Shown here piece after piece: positions 43,111-51,563 of a stretch of 64,000 bases of DNA. The notes beneath the pieces were generated by a model. The model was not told where the DNA came from. It made no database searches and was given only the letters and a program-made list of their open reading frames with translations. The first letter of the stretch is position 1. Each line of letters begins with the position of its first letter. The DNA lies in NCBI GenBank assembly GCA_003164295.1, contig PLTA01000061.1, forward strand, positions 179 through 64,178, written 5' to 3'. The translations under genes were made by a program, and so were the position numbers. The DNA comes from Candidatus Bathyarchaeota archaeon. GTDB lineage: Archaea; Thermoproteota; Bathyarchaeia; Bathyarchaeales; Bathycorpusculaceae.

Positions 43111-43959
43111 CTACCCTAAAACTTCAGGTATAGCTTTTCCACCATTCGCCTCAACCAAACTCGCAAGCTCCAGCATCGCTTTTAAAAGCTTTTCATCCGG
43201 CTTCTCTTTTTCTTCAGCTCTGATAGTCAAATGAATTTCAATATGAGGTTTATTTTGCATTTGGGAATGAGACTTTACACAAACATGAGATTTAATGTAA
43301 ACCCCCTCATTATCACTCATCACTTTGTCAATTAACGGAGCCAAATAAGACTCCATTACATTTTCCACAAACATGCTTCTTTCACAAAAAACTTTGTCAC
43401 CAACAGCTTGTTTAATTAAAGGCGCAATTGTTTCTGTAAAAATCGCCTCCATCTCCACAGGCACACCTGGCAACGCAAACAAAACCGTTCCTTGCACATC
43501 TACTCGCATGCCAGGGGCAGTTCCAATTGGGTTGTTAACCACCTCAGTTGCTGCGGGAAAGGTTGCCATTTTAACTCTTGGCGCCGTCAACTCTATCTCA
43601 GTTGACAATTCTCGCTTTTTATGATATTCAACGATTCTTTGCTTAACTATTGCCAATGCTTTTAGATTTATGTCTAATTTGCGATTTAATCCCTTTGCTA
43701 TGCCCTCCAAGGTTTTGTCGTCAAAAGTAGGGCCTAACCCGCCTGTCGTGATTATGAACTGTGGCTTTCTCTCGATGGCTTCACAGATGCAATTAGCGAT
43801 TTCCTCGATTAGGTCTTGGATTTCTGTTACTCGCTTAACATTTGCACCTAGCTGGGTGGCTTGTTTAGTTAACCAATAGGCGTTTGTATTCTGTATTTTG
43901 CCAATTAGCAACTCGTTGCCTACACAGATTATTTCAATATCCACAGTCACTAACGTCAC
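43111..43959 (-). CDS. CinA/MoaB-like molybdopterin-binding domain protein
   Basis: The domain binds molybdopterin in MoeA/MogA and, in CinA-type proteins, acts in pyridine nucleotide repair. Motifs: IEIICVGNELLIGKIQNTNA, FIITTGGLGPTFDDKTLEGIA and NPIGTAPGMRVDVQGT, then ALPGVPVEMEAIF. This is the COG1058 form without the C-terminal amidohydrolase domain of bacterial CinA. 282 residues. It probably lacks NMN deamidase activity, so its physiological role is open. Confidence 0.88.
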   Translation of the reverse strand: MTLVTVDIEIICVGNELLIGKIQNTNAYWLTKQATQLGANVKRVTEIQDLIEEIANCICEAIERKPQFIITTGGLGPTFDDKTLEGIAKGLNRKLDINLKALAIVKQRIVEYHKKRELSTEIELTAPRVKMATFPAATEVVNNPIGTAPGMRVDVQGTVLFALPGVPVEMEAIFTETIAPLIKQAVGDKVFCERSMFVENVMESYLAPLIDKVMSDNEGVYIKSHVCVKSHSQMQNKPHIEIHLTIRAEEKEKPDEKLLKAMLELASLVEANGGKAIPEVLG

Positions 43960-44088
43960 ATCTTTATTTGCTAAAATTAACTCGGATATCTTCTTTTATA
44001 CCGTTTGCTTGGTAGCTCTGGAAAAAACTTTAAGACTTAATTTATAGTCAAAACTAACAAAAAGATCTGTTAATTTTCCTGGCCTGAT

Positions 44089-44295
44089 TCATTTTTTGCT
44101 AAGATACCACTTGAGATATTCTTTTTTGCGAGCTTGTTTTGCTTCATCTTCAGTTTCGTAAGCTGGTCGATTTTTGTCATGCAAGTCATTGAGTTCTTGC
44201 CCGGTACATGATAAGCCGCAGCTTTTGCATACATAATGCTTGGTCAATGATATGTATTGAATTTCTCCACCGCATTCAGGACAGTAATTTACCAT
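44089..44295 (-). CDS. Zinc-ribbon protein (68 aa)
   Basis: Two CxxC pairs, YCPECGGEIQYI and YVCKSCGLSC, form an N-terminal zinc ribbon of the TFIIB/transcription-factor type. A charged helical tail (EDEAKQARKKEYLKWYLSKK) follows. No partner is indicated by neighbours. Gaps on both sides are short and empty. Confidence 0.72.
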   Translation of the reverse strand: MVNYCPECGGEIQYISLTKHYVCKSCGLSCTGQELNDLHDKNRPAYETEDEAKQARKKEYLKWYLSKK

Positions 44296-44395
44296 TTCTT
44301 TGTTTCTCTCCTGATTAATTTCGTATTAAATCGCTGTTGCAAAGATATTAGTCTTCGCATCGTTTTAACAAGTTTTAACCAAAAAACAGTATTTT

Positions 44396-45445
44396 TTACA
44401 CATGCGAATACATTTTGTCGCTGCTGTATTTCCCACTGTCCATTTCCTGCTCGATTTCTTTTAACATCAAAATGCGCTTAAACGTTGGGGGGTGAGTTGC
44501 AAATAAGCTGTTTATTTGTTTCCATGTGCTTTTGGATTCTTTTTCCATCGCTAACTCCAATTCGCGTTCATCTAAAACACCGTCATGGTCTAAGTCGTAC
44601 TCGTCTTTATTTTTCATGATTTGTTGAATTTCCTGTTTTGCAGTTGCGGGGTCTTCAATGTAGAAGGCTCTGGCTCCTTCGGGTGCCTTGGGCGAAATGG
44701 ATAAGCCATAGGTAATTTTTGCTAATGCACTTTCAAGTTCTCTTGGATTACCTGTTACGTAAGCTGAGTATGCGTCGGCATAGTGTTCGCGAAGTCTGCT
44801 AAGTCTCATAACTATCAGAAATGTTAAAATGTAAATTATGAAAGCGATTACGCCAATGGCAATTAGGGCTGCACCTGAATTATTTTTATTATTTCTTCCT
44901 CCGCCCCCACCACTAAACGCTCCTGCATACAGGGTTGCTTGAGCAATGAAATAAGCAATTAATGGTAAGGCTGAGAGTACAGTCATAACAATGTAATCTT
45001 TATGTTTAACATGACCTAACTCATGAGCGATTACGCCTTTAATTTCATCTTCTTTTAACTGCCGCAAAAGTCCTTCATGTACGGCTAAGGTGGCGCTTTT
45101 TGTGCTTCTGCCAAAAGTAAACGCGTTAGGCGTGTTATTTGGAACCGTTGCTAATCTTGGCATAGGTAAACCGCTTTTGTCAGCTATTTCTTTCACTGTT
45201 TTTTCAAGCCACGGGTTCTCGCCAGGTTTAAGATAATGCAGATGAGTTGTCGCCGCCACTATAGAGGGACCTACAGTATACTGGAACAGAATGAAGAGTG
45301 CCGAACCGCCCAAAGCAACAGCTAAACCAACAAAAACATTCAATTGTAAAAAGAAAACTATTACAAAGACCAGGAGACCAAATATGAAAGCTGATAAGAA
45401 AATTGAAAGCCACATTGCATACTTTAACTGCGCAAGACTAGCCAT
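44396..45445 (-). CDS. htpX: HtpX-like M48 membrane metalloprotease with EF-hand loop
   Basis: HtpX-type enzymes degrade damaged membrane proteins. Two N-terminal helices (about 8-33 and 36-60), the zinc motif HELGH (141-145) with the third ligand Glu220 in LREHYADAYSAY, two further helices (about 152-175, 190-213), and the domain preceding the end (THPPTFKRI) fit M48B proteases. Unusual is a perfect EF-hand loop, DLDHDGVLDERE (284-295), with all calcium-ligand positions filled, inserted between the protease core and the C-terminal helix. 349 residues against the usual 280-300. Calcium control is inference. Confidence 0.92.
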   Translation of the reverse strand: MASLAQLKYAMWLSIFLSAFIFGLLVFVIVFFLQLNVFVGLAVALGGSALFILFQYTVGPSIVAATTHLHYLKPGENPWLEKTVKEIADKSGLPMPRLATVPNNTPNAFTFGRSTKSATLAVHEGLLRQLKEDEIKGVIAHELGHVKHKDYIVMTVLSALPLIAYFIAQATLYAGAFSGGGGGRNNKNNSGAALIAIGVIAFIIYILTFLIVMRLSRLREHYADAYSAYVTGNPRELESALAKITYGLSISPKAPEGARAFYIEDPATAKQEIQQIMKNKDEYDLDHDGVLDERELELAMEKESKSTWKQINSLFATHPPTFKRILMLKEIEQEMDSGKYSSDKMYSHV

Positions 45446-45549
45446 CTACACTGCCATCTCATTATTTTCCAAACAAATATAAAAATAAAGAATTAAGTCT
45501 TTCCCACAATTATCAACAAATATAATTTCTTAAAAAATAAAAAGAAAAA

Positions 45550-46533
45550 TTAGATTGGGTAAGCTCCGCAGGTTTTGCAGAACTGAATTTTAGTTTTGAT
45601 ATAGCTCTTGCACTTAGGACACTGGATAGCGCCTGCAACTTTTGGAAACACATCTTTTGGCTTGCCGAACGTTTTGCGGAAATGCTCGTAGTAGAGTAAC
45701 TGTTCTTTATCTTGGATCTCAACATCGTCTTCTGCTTTAATAGCTGCCTTTTTCTCAGCAAAATCTTTGTCAGTAACCAAGTCATTGAAGTATGTTCGCA
45801 GAGTTTCTGTTCCGGTTCCTGCTTCAAGTGGGGCTTTTGGTCTCCAAATGATATCTTTGGGAATTACGTCTTCGTAGGCTTTTCGCATTATCCATTTGCT
45901 ATATTTTACGCCGTCGTACATGTTTATCTTGAATTTAATAGGTAGTTTCATTGCCCACTCCATGAATTCAGGGTCTCGATAAGGTGACTTAACAGTCATT
46001 CCAAGAGATTCTGCCATCGGAGTTGAGGAGAAACCCATTTCTGCCCACATTTCTTCTTGTTTCTTTGCAAATTCAGCTTCAGTTAAATGAAACTGCCATG
46101 GGTAGCCAAATAGTTCATCGAGTGCGTCGCCGGTGAACGCGCTTTTTATTCCTTTTTGTTTGAAAATAGTTAAGCCAATGTATACTGGGAGGCTGTTTCT
46201 GATTTCCATTGGGTCAAATTTTTTGAGTGCTTCAACAACTTTGGGGTAATATTTGTAGACGTCTTCTTTGCCGAATTCGTAGGTTTCCTGTTTTAGATGT
46301 AGGAGTTCAACCATTTTCTTTACGTATTCTGTGTCTTTCGGTTTTCCATGTTTGAAGGCTAAGGTTAAGCATGGAATGTCTGGCTTGTATTTTACTGCTT
46401 CATAAGCTATTATTTGTGTATCTGTTCCAGCTGAAAACAAAAATCCTTCTGCCATGTTTCTTTTAACAACTTTATTTACTAAGGTCCTTACTTCAGGCAA
46501 GAATTTTGTGTATTCTGATGGATTTAGCGTCAT
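45550..46533 (-). CDS. Asparagine-synthase-like PP-loop ATPase with C-terminal zinc ribbon
   Basis: The synthetase half of AsnB activates a carboxylate with ATP. Here the PP-loop is FLFSAGTDTQIIAY (residues 32-44; normally SGGxDS), followed by TLAFKHGKPKDTEYVKKM, AFTGDALDELFGY (normally SGEGSDELFGGY) and WRPKAPLEAGTGTETLR. The N-terminal glutaminase domain of AsnB is absent. A CPKC/CKTC zinc ribbon closes the protein (from residue 305). 327 residues. Without its own glutaminase it would use free ammonia or a partner amidase; a nitrilase-family amidase gene is the divergent neighbour. The product is unknown. Confidence 0.82.
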   Translation of the reverse strand: MTLNPSEYTKFLPEVRTLVNKVVKRNMAEGFLFSAGTDTQIIAYEAVKYKPDIPCLTLAFKHGKPKDTEYVKKMVELLHLKQETYEFGKEDVYKYYPKVVEALKKFDPMEIRNSLPVYIGLTIFKQKGIKSAFTGDALDELFGYPWQFHLTEAEFAKKQEEMWAEMGFSSTPMAESLGMTVKSPYRDPEFMEWAMKLPIKFKINMYDGVKYSKWIMRKAYEDVIPKDIIWRPKAPLEAGTGTETLRTYFNDLVTDKDFAEKKAAIKAEDDVEIQDKEQLLYYEHFRKTFGKPKDVFPKVAGAIQCPKCKSYIKTKIQFCKTCGAYPI

Positions 46534-46743
46534 TTCTTTCCCTCACAATACATTGTTTGTCATATATCCTAGTATTTAAGGCTTATCCATATGCAAACAA
46601 AAGCAAAAAAATAATAAACAGATGTGTTGAAAGTAAGCAAAATACTGAACAGTCGAGTTAATGCATAACTAAAACAGCACATTTAAAAGTCCAAAATTGA
46701 AAATCAATAGACACCCAGCGCAAACACTCAAGAGGACCAAAAA

Positions 46744-47496
46744 TTGAAAACATCCGTACTCCACATGAAAATACGCGATTCATTAGAAAACAACATAGAA
46801 GCCGCCAAAACAGCAATCCAAAAATCTGCCAAACAAAAACCAACCCTAATCGCTCTACCAGAATACTTTACAGTTCCAAACTGCATGGGAGATTTCACAG
46901 ATGCCAAAAAAATCTCAGAAGAAACATGCCAAAAAACACTGGATTTTCTTGAAAAAATTTCAGCAGAACTCGATGATATCTACCTACTAGGCGGCTCAGT
47001 ACTTGAAGAATTTAATGGAAAATACTATAACACAAGTACTTTGTGGAAAAATGGGTCTCTTTTAGCTAAATACAAAAAAATAAACCCAATTGCAGCTGAA
47101 ATTAAAGCTGGCGTTGCCAAAGGTACAACACCTGTTGTCATTGACACAGAAATCGGCAAGATTGGGCTTCTGGTATGTGCAGACACTTTCGATCCTGCCC
47201 TGATAAAACAAACGGCCAATTTAGGCGCTGAAATAATTTCTCTCCCAGTCGCTGCAATGGGCACTCATCCAACAGTTAAGGGTCATCCGTTAACCGAGCA
47301 AATTGCACGTGATTATGGCTTGTTTATTCTTAAAGTGGGCAATGTGTGCTCAAGTATGCGAGGTGGAAGAAGCGCAATTATTGCTCCATGGGGAATTCTT
47401 GGCGAAGTAACCGATGCACCTGAAGATTCGATATTAACCCGAGAACTGGATATGGCGCGTTTAAGAGAATATAGAAAAAAACTCAGTAAATCTTAG
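46744..47496 (+). CDS. Carbon-nitrogen hydrolase (nitrilase superfamily)
   Basis: These enzymes cleave amides or nitriles with a Glu-Lys-Cys triad. All three are visible: Glu40 in LIALPEYF, a Lys in LAKYKKINPI (about 112) and the nucleophile Cys in IGLLVCADTFDP (about 145). The late AAIIAPWGILGEV-type strand (SAIIAPWGILGE) is also present. 250 residues is normal for the omega-amidase branch. Start TTG 46744. It is divergent from the AsnB-like gene across a 210-base gap, and its 3' end overlaps the next, convergent gene by 14 bases. Confidence 0.9.
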   Translation: MKTSVLHMKIRDSLENNIEAAKTAIQKSAKQKPTLIALPEYFTVPNCMGDFTDAKKISEETCQKTLDFLEKISAELDDIYLLGGSVLEEFNGKYYNTSTLWKNGSLLAKYKKINPIAAEIKAGVAKGTTPVVIDTEIGKIGLLVCADTFDPALIKQTANLGAEIISLPVAAMGTHPTVKGHPLTEQIARDYGLFILKVGNVCSSMRGGRSAIIAPWGILGEVTDAPEDSILTRELDMARLREYRKKLSKS

Positions 47497-48367
47497 CCCA
47501 TTCATCAACGATTCGAGTCATTTCCTCAAAATTATATTGTTTAAACCATTCTCGCAACTCAGTGTTCTGAACAGCGAATCGACAGACTTGTTTAGCATTT
47601 TCTGAATCATGAACCAAAAGCAGCACAGCATCTAACTTGTGCCTAGAAACATAAGCCACAGTTTTTAGCAATGCATCCATTTTCTCATCGGTTGGCATTT
47701 CAGCACTTAACTCTAAAACAACAGGTTTCTGCAATAATGCAGCAAAATCTCTTGTTATCATGTCTACCCAATAATTTGTAAAGTAATCTCTTGACGAAAG
47801 TGGAACATGGAAATAGTCAACTATTTCAGCTATCGCCGTTAAGTCTAATCCAAATCTTTCTTTGGCTAGAACTGGATCAGGATAAATTTCAACGGCAAAA
47901 GTGCCTTTGGTATGTGTTTTGGCTTCTTTTAGGAACTCTGTTATGGTTTTTGCTCTCCAATCTGTCCAGTTCAAACCGCTTTGTTTCCACAATTGTGTGC
48001 ATCTTGGGCAAACACAAAAATCTTGGTCAGGAAAATGATAAAGATTTAATGTTACACCCAAAGTTTTTTCGTTGTTGAGGCTATCAAGATAATTAAAAAC
48101 TTTAGCCCTATATTCTGGATGTGTGGGGCAAACGAAATCGAAGGCAAGGTTGTTTCTTCTGTTTTTGCGTAGTGCTGGTCCATTTTTGGATATGGCGACT
48201 ATGTTGGGGTCTTCTCGTATTGCTTTTGCGTCGCAAAAAACTGTTATGTCATTTTGCATATCTTTGGCTGCTGGAAAAACTTGTCCGTCTGCCCATTTGG
48301 AGTAGTAAACGTGAAGATCAAACCCCTCAACATGTTGGGGCTTGTAGGTGACTAAACCTATTTTCAT
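47483..48367 (-). CDS. Unrecognised TIM-barrel-like protein with CxCPxC motif, copy 1
   Basis: The start MKIGLVTYKPQHVEGFD at ATG 48367 matches the start of its paralog at 50658 (MKFGVFLYQPEPVEGVD); the longer frame to 48523 runs into the divergent ferredoxin gene and is rejected. Alternating beta and helix segments suggest a TIM barrel. The central motif is HFPDQDFCVCPRC, then SGLNWTDWRAKTITEFL. Sequences like this occur in putative glycosidase-like barrels, where the Cys cluster holds a metal, but I cannot name a family. 294 residues. No signal peptide, so cytoplasmic. Confidence 0.6.
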   Translation of the reverse strand: MKIGLVTYKPQHVEGFDLHVYYSKWADGQVFPAAKDMQNDITVFCDAKAIREDPNIVAISKNGPALRKNRRNNLAFDFVCPTHPEYRAKVFNYLDSLNNEKTLGVTLNLYHFPDQDFCVCPRCTQLWKQSGLNWTDWRAKTITEFLKEAKTHTKGTFAVEIYPDPVLAKERFGLDLTAIAEIVDYFHVPLSSRDYFTNYWVDMITRDFAALLQKPVVLELSAEMPTDEKMDALLKTVAYVSRHKLDAVLLLVHDSENAKQVCRFAVQNTELREWFKQYNFEEMTRIVDEWAKIY

Positions 48368-48426
48368 GGCTCTAATAGTTGCGCGCAAACAATATATTCT
48401 TGGCGCTGTTTTAATTGTTGATTTTA

Positions 48427-48648
48427 ATGGGCAAGCAGCCAAAATCTCCGGTGACAATTGATATTTCGAAGTGTGCTCCTTGTACTGGGCAGATTTGTAT
48501 TGGTGTTTGTCCACAAGGTGCATTAGAAGAGGGAAAGAACAGGAAACCTCAAGTTGTCGAAGTCGTGCAGTGCACTAAGTGTGGCGTGTGCGTAAACTTA
48601 TGCCCGACCAAAGCGATAACAATTAATTCAGATAAACCAAAAAAATGA
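48427..48648 (+). CDS. 2[4Fe-4S] ferredoxin
   Basis: Two cluster motifs are present: CAPCTGQICIGVCPQGAL and CTKCGVCVNLCPTKAI. The first has an extra Gly-Gln before the second Cys pair and therefore irregular spacing. 73 residues from ATG 48427 (MGKQPKSP); TTG 48415 is also in frame. It is 16 bases upstream of the cobinamide amidohydrolase gene and divergent from a TIM-barrel gene. Electron carrier; partner unknown, perhaps the radical SAM or corrinoid enzymes nearby. Confidence 0.9.
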   Translation: MGKQPKSPVTIDISKCAPCTGQICIGVCPQGALEEGKNRKPQVVEVVQCTKCGVCVNLCPTKAITINSDKPKK

Positions 48649-48664
48649 TTGTTGCCTGGGTGAC

Positions 48665-49711
48665 TTGCCTGTGGAAGAGTTTAATCTTGCTGGCGACACC
48701 AAACTTATTGTTAAAGATAATGTGCTAGCCGTAATTTGTGATAATGCTTTAATGACTATAAGCTCAGCATTTTATAATGGCGGGAGCAAACAGGTTAAAG
48801 CTGTCCTCAATGTAGGAGTGCCGGAAGGATATAATGATCGTTCCCTGCACCTTGACCCGCTTGAACTAATCACTTCATCAGCTGCGAAACTGGGGCTAAC
48901 CAAAGATTACCTAGCAATGGTTACAGCCGCAAAAATCAAGAACTACAGTCTAGTAACCCAAAAAAACGAGGAATTTTCAGTTAGCGTTGCCGCAACCGCA
49001 GGATGCAAACACGGTGAATCCTCAGGTGAACAAATGGATGTTCAAGAAATCCACGGAACAATAAATGTCATCGTTTTCATCAATGCAAAACCCAACGAAA
49101 GTTGCATGGTAGCTTCAATAATCACAGCTACCGAAGCAAAGTCGGCAGTATTTCGAGATTTTGACATTAGAAGCCTCTACACAGGCGATTCGGCAACAGG
49201 CTCAATAACTGACAGCGTCACAATAGCTTCAAATAACCAGGGAAAAACCATCAGCTATGGAGGTCCAGCGTCAAAACTGGGCAAAATGGTTGGTTACTGC
49301 ACAAGAAAAGCTGTGGCTGAAGCTTTAATCAAGCAAGAGCCATTTTGGGCTAGCCGAACAGTTATGGATAGGCTCAAAGAGAGACATCTGCCAATTGAGA
49401 AACTAGCAGCAGAAGTTTCGAAAATTGAAGATTTCAAACTTGATGCAAAGGGTTTAGAGGAAATTTTGAAGAATCACCAGTTTGCGCTTACTTATTTGCT
49501 AGCAGCAACAAAGCTTGATGACGAGGTTAAAAAAAACCTATTGCCTCACGAACTTTGCGATATAGCCAAATCAAGTAAATGGTTTAGTGACCTTTCGCCA
49601 ACTCAATTTGATTACTCAAAGCTGAAAGGATATGACTTGGTTGATTTGCCGCCTTTCCTAAAACATGTCTTAATAAACATTGTAAGTGAGTTACTTTCTA
49701 AAGAACATTAA
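48665..49711 (+). CDS. cbiZ: Adenosylcobinamide amidohydrolase-like protein
   Basis: CbiZ removes the aminopropanol tail from salvaged cobinamides, giving cobyric acid for new B12 synthesis. The core (about 15-215) shows ALMTISSAFYNGGSKQVKAV, LGLTKDYLAMVTAAKIKNYS-like text split around Ala-Lys, VAATAGCKHGESSGEQ, GTINVIVFINA and GKMVGYCTRKAVAEAL, all typical of the family. A helical C-terminal extension of about 110 residues has no clear counterpart. Start is TTG 48665 or GTG 48671. Corrinoid-using genes lie within 8 kb, so salvage for them is a reasonable inference. Confidence 0.85.
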   Translation: MPVEEFNLAGDTKLIVKDNVLAVICDNALMTISSAFYNGGSKQVKAVLNVGVPEGYNDRSLHLDPLELITSSAAKLGLTKDYLAMVTAAKIKNYSLVTQKNEEFSVSVAATAGCKHGESSGEQMDVQEIHGTINVIVFINAKPNESCMVASIITATEAKSAVFRDFDIRSLYTGDSATGSITDSVTIASNNQGKTISYGGPASKLGKMVGYCTRKAVAEALIKQEPFWASRTVMDRLKERHLPIEKLAAEVSKIEDFKLDAKGLEEILKNHQFALTYLLAATKLDDEVKKNLLPHELCDIAKSSKWFSDLSPTQFDYSKLKGYDLVDLPPFLKHVLINIVSELLSKEH

Positions 49712-49760
49712 TTTCTTCTTGTAACTCAAGGCCTTGAGAAATAGAAAAAACTTTTTTCTT

Positions 49761-49910
49761 TTTTCGTACGTTTTTATCCTTTTTTATACTTTTCCATTCG
49801 TTTCTATACTTATCTATATGTTCCTGTACTTTATCATACTTTTTTGTACGCAACCTGCAAACGCTGCAAACTTCAAGTTAAAAAAGCAACCAAAAACACA
49901 AACAACAAAA
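49761..49910 (+). repeat. Phased-repeat element, copy C
   Basis: Nine contiguous 10-bp units at 49761-49850 (e.g. TTTTTATACT, TTTCTATACT, TTCCTGTACT, TTATCATACT, TTTTTGTACG; consensus TTYYTRTACT). They abut CAACCTGCAAAC (49851) and then AAAAAGCAACC (second CAACC at 49887, 36 bases on) and AAAAACACAAACAA. Same unit type as copy A in reverse complement. Confidence 0.75.
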
Positions 49911-50239
49911 CTGTACAAAAAACACTCATTTTCCGCTTAAACATTGCAAAATGCCTAAACAAAATAAGCCCAAAACATCAAGATCTAACAAAACCAGCCA
50001 AAAACCACCGACTTCCAAACCTAATCTACCCCCATAAATTGCAACTCTCTTGCAAAAACACTTTTTAGTAAAGTTGTCCATCTTGAAAAATTCTCTCAGA
50101 TAATTCACCACAAGTTGTACCGTCATCAATCCTCACCTACCCGGGAATAACGAGAAGAATAATCAACAGCAAAAAACCGTCCATATCTTTTGGGACACAG
50201 GAGGCGCAGCTTGCGAACAAATTAAACCCTAAACAAAAA

Positions 50240-50300
50240 CAACCCAAAACAACTTGCAAATAAACAAAGCTTAAACCAAAGAAGCAACCCAAAACAAACT
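50240..50300 (+). repeat. Phased-repeat element, degenerate copy E
   Basis: CAACTTGCAAAT at 50250 and AAGCAACCCAAAACA (CAACC at 50285) are 35 bases apart, a diverged form of the module. No clear 10-bp array precedes it; an A/C-rich run with another CAACCC at 50240 does. Confidence 0.45.
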
Positions 50301-50356
50301 GAACATTTTTTTCATTGAAAACTGCCGTCGAGTTTACAATCTTTCAAACCTCCAAA

Positions 50357-50470
50357 AGTAAAATTAAGTCAAATAAAGTCAATTCTGGTCAAAAAAAGTC
50401 AAATTAAGTATCAACCTACAACCATTACAAGCTCTGATTCAAAAAATCAACCTAAAACACAAAGAAAAAA
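50357..50470 (+). repeat. Phased-repeat element, copy D
   Basis: Five 10-bp units at 50357-50406 (AAGTAAAATT, AAGTCAAATA, AAGTCAATTC, TGGTCAAAAA, AAGTCAAATT) are followed by CAACCTACAACC (50412), AAAAAATCAACC (CAACC at 50448, 36 bases on) and TAAAACACAAAGAAAAAAA. The unit type matches copy B. Confidence 0.75.
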
Positions 50471-50657
50471 AATTTGCCCACCGCAACGCACAAAAAACTA
50501 ACCACTAACACCTTAATCCGACGGTTTCACGCAATTAACGAATTAACTTCTCAACTTTTCCACATTTTTCTTACAGTCTGTGGGTTCACCAAAAAGACTT
50601 AAATAACTTGCACTTTTATTCGGATATAAAAACAAGAGATAAAATGGGGAATTAAAC

Positions 50658-51563
50658 TTGAAATTCGGCGTATTTCTCTATCAACCAGAGCCTGTTGAAG
50701 GCGTTGATTATAATTTCTATCGTTTAAAATCTGAATCCGGAATAGTTGGAAAACCCAACCCAGAAATGTACACTAACATTGCTTGCTTCGGGGACAATTT
50801 CATGGCTGCAAAACGTCCAGATTGGGCCTCTGTAAGCTCTTTTGGTCCAGCACTCCGAACAAACAAACATTACAATCTTCGCTGGGACGTCGTATGCATG
50901 ACTAACCCAGAAGCCCGAGAATACAACCTAAAAATCATCGCAGAATCCGCCAAAGTTACACCAGGCATCAGCATCAGCAGCCAACACTTTGCAGATCAAG
51001 GCTTCTGTACCTGCCCAAGATGCGTTAAGGAGCAGGCAAAAAGCGGCTTAAGCTGGGTTGCATGGCGTGCAAAAACAGTAACTGACTTCCTAGCAGAAGT
51101 TAAAGAAGTAGTTTCAGGCAAACCACTCTTCGTCAACTGCCTGCCTGACCCATTATTGGGCAAGGAACGCTTCGGATACGACTTTGAAGCCATGGCACAA
51201 TACGCAGACTACTTTGTAATTCCAATGTTCAGCAAAGCATACCCAACACCATGGTACTGGGAAACCATTGCAAGAGGATACAAAAGCTTCCTAAAGAAAC
51301 CAATGATGGTAAACTTCTATGTCCGCGGACCAAACGAAACATGGGACACCGTTGCACCAGCAGACCAAATCATGACTGTTGCCACAAGAGTTGCACGACA
51401 AGGCGTAGACGGCATAATATTCCTCGCCGAAAAAGCAGAATACATCAATGAATTCCAGAAGAGATGCGTTGCCAACAAAGAAAAGCGTGAATTCCTCAAA
51501 GATCACAACGGCGACGAAGTCCTAGAACTTTTCAATCGCTGGGAAAAGATGCTAAAAGCTTAG
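50658..51563 (+). CDS. Unrecognised TIM-barrel-like protein with CxCPxC motif, copy 2
   Basis: Paralog of 47483-48367: the same start pattern, ALRTNKHYNLRWDVVC against ALRKNRRNNLAFDFVC, QHFADQGFCTCPRC against YHFPDQDFCVCPRC, SGLSWVAWRAKTVTDFL, and PDPLLGKERFGYDFEAMAQ against PDPVLAKERFGLDLTAIAE. These blocks define a family with invariant Cys-x-Cys-Pro-x-Cys, Trp-Arg-Ala-Lys and Lys-Glu-Arg-Phe-Gly. 301 residues, start TTG 50658 behind GGGGAA. Function unknown; the barrel could be a hydrolase or a metal-dependent transferase. It is next to radical SAM genes on the same strand. Confidence 0.62.
   Translation: MKFGVFLYQPEPVEGVDYNFYRLKSESGIVGKPNPEMYTNIACFGDNFMAAKRPDWASVSSFGPALRTNKHYNLRWDVVCMTNPEAREYNLKIIAESAKVTPGISISSQHFADQGFCTCPRCVKEQAKSGLSWVAWRAKTVTDFLAEVKEVVSGKPLFVNCLPDPLLGKERFGYDFEAMAQYADYFVIPMFSKAYPTPWYWETIARGYKSFLKKPMMVNFYVRGPNETWDTVAPADQIMTVATRVARQGVDGIIFLAEKAEYINEFQKRCVANKEKREFLKDHNGDEVLELFNRWEKMLKA

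Larger units (their letters stand above)
49712..50657. other. 946-base intergenic region holding three repeat elements
   Basis: No supportable gene. It contains phased-repeat elements C, E (degenerate) and D. The plus strand is markedly A/C-rich and G-poor over long runs (e.g. 49985-50030, 50221-50300), so frames seen there have Lys/Asn/Pro/Thr-biased, non-protein-like composition. The promoter of the gene at 50658 is in the last 100 bases. Confidence 0.6.

Noticed and set aside
48368-48523. N-terminal extension of the TIM-barrel gene at 47483
   Set aside because: It overlaps the divergent ferredoxin gene, and the paralog at 50658 aligns from the ATG at 48367.
49734-50129. Several 67-74-codon frames in the large intergenic region
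   Set aside because: They are produced by A/C-rich low-complexity sequence and the repeat elements; composition is not protein-like.
42961-50470. 10-bp arrays as a CRISPR or as a TIGR-type guide array
   Set aside because: Units are contiguous with no spacers, only 5-9 per copy, and no cas-like or Nop-domain (Tas-like) nuclease gene is in the window.
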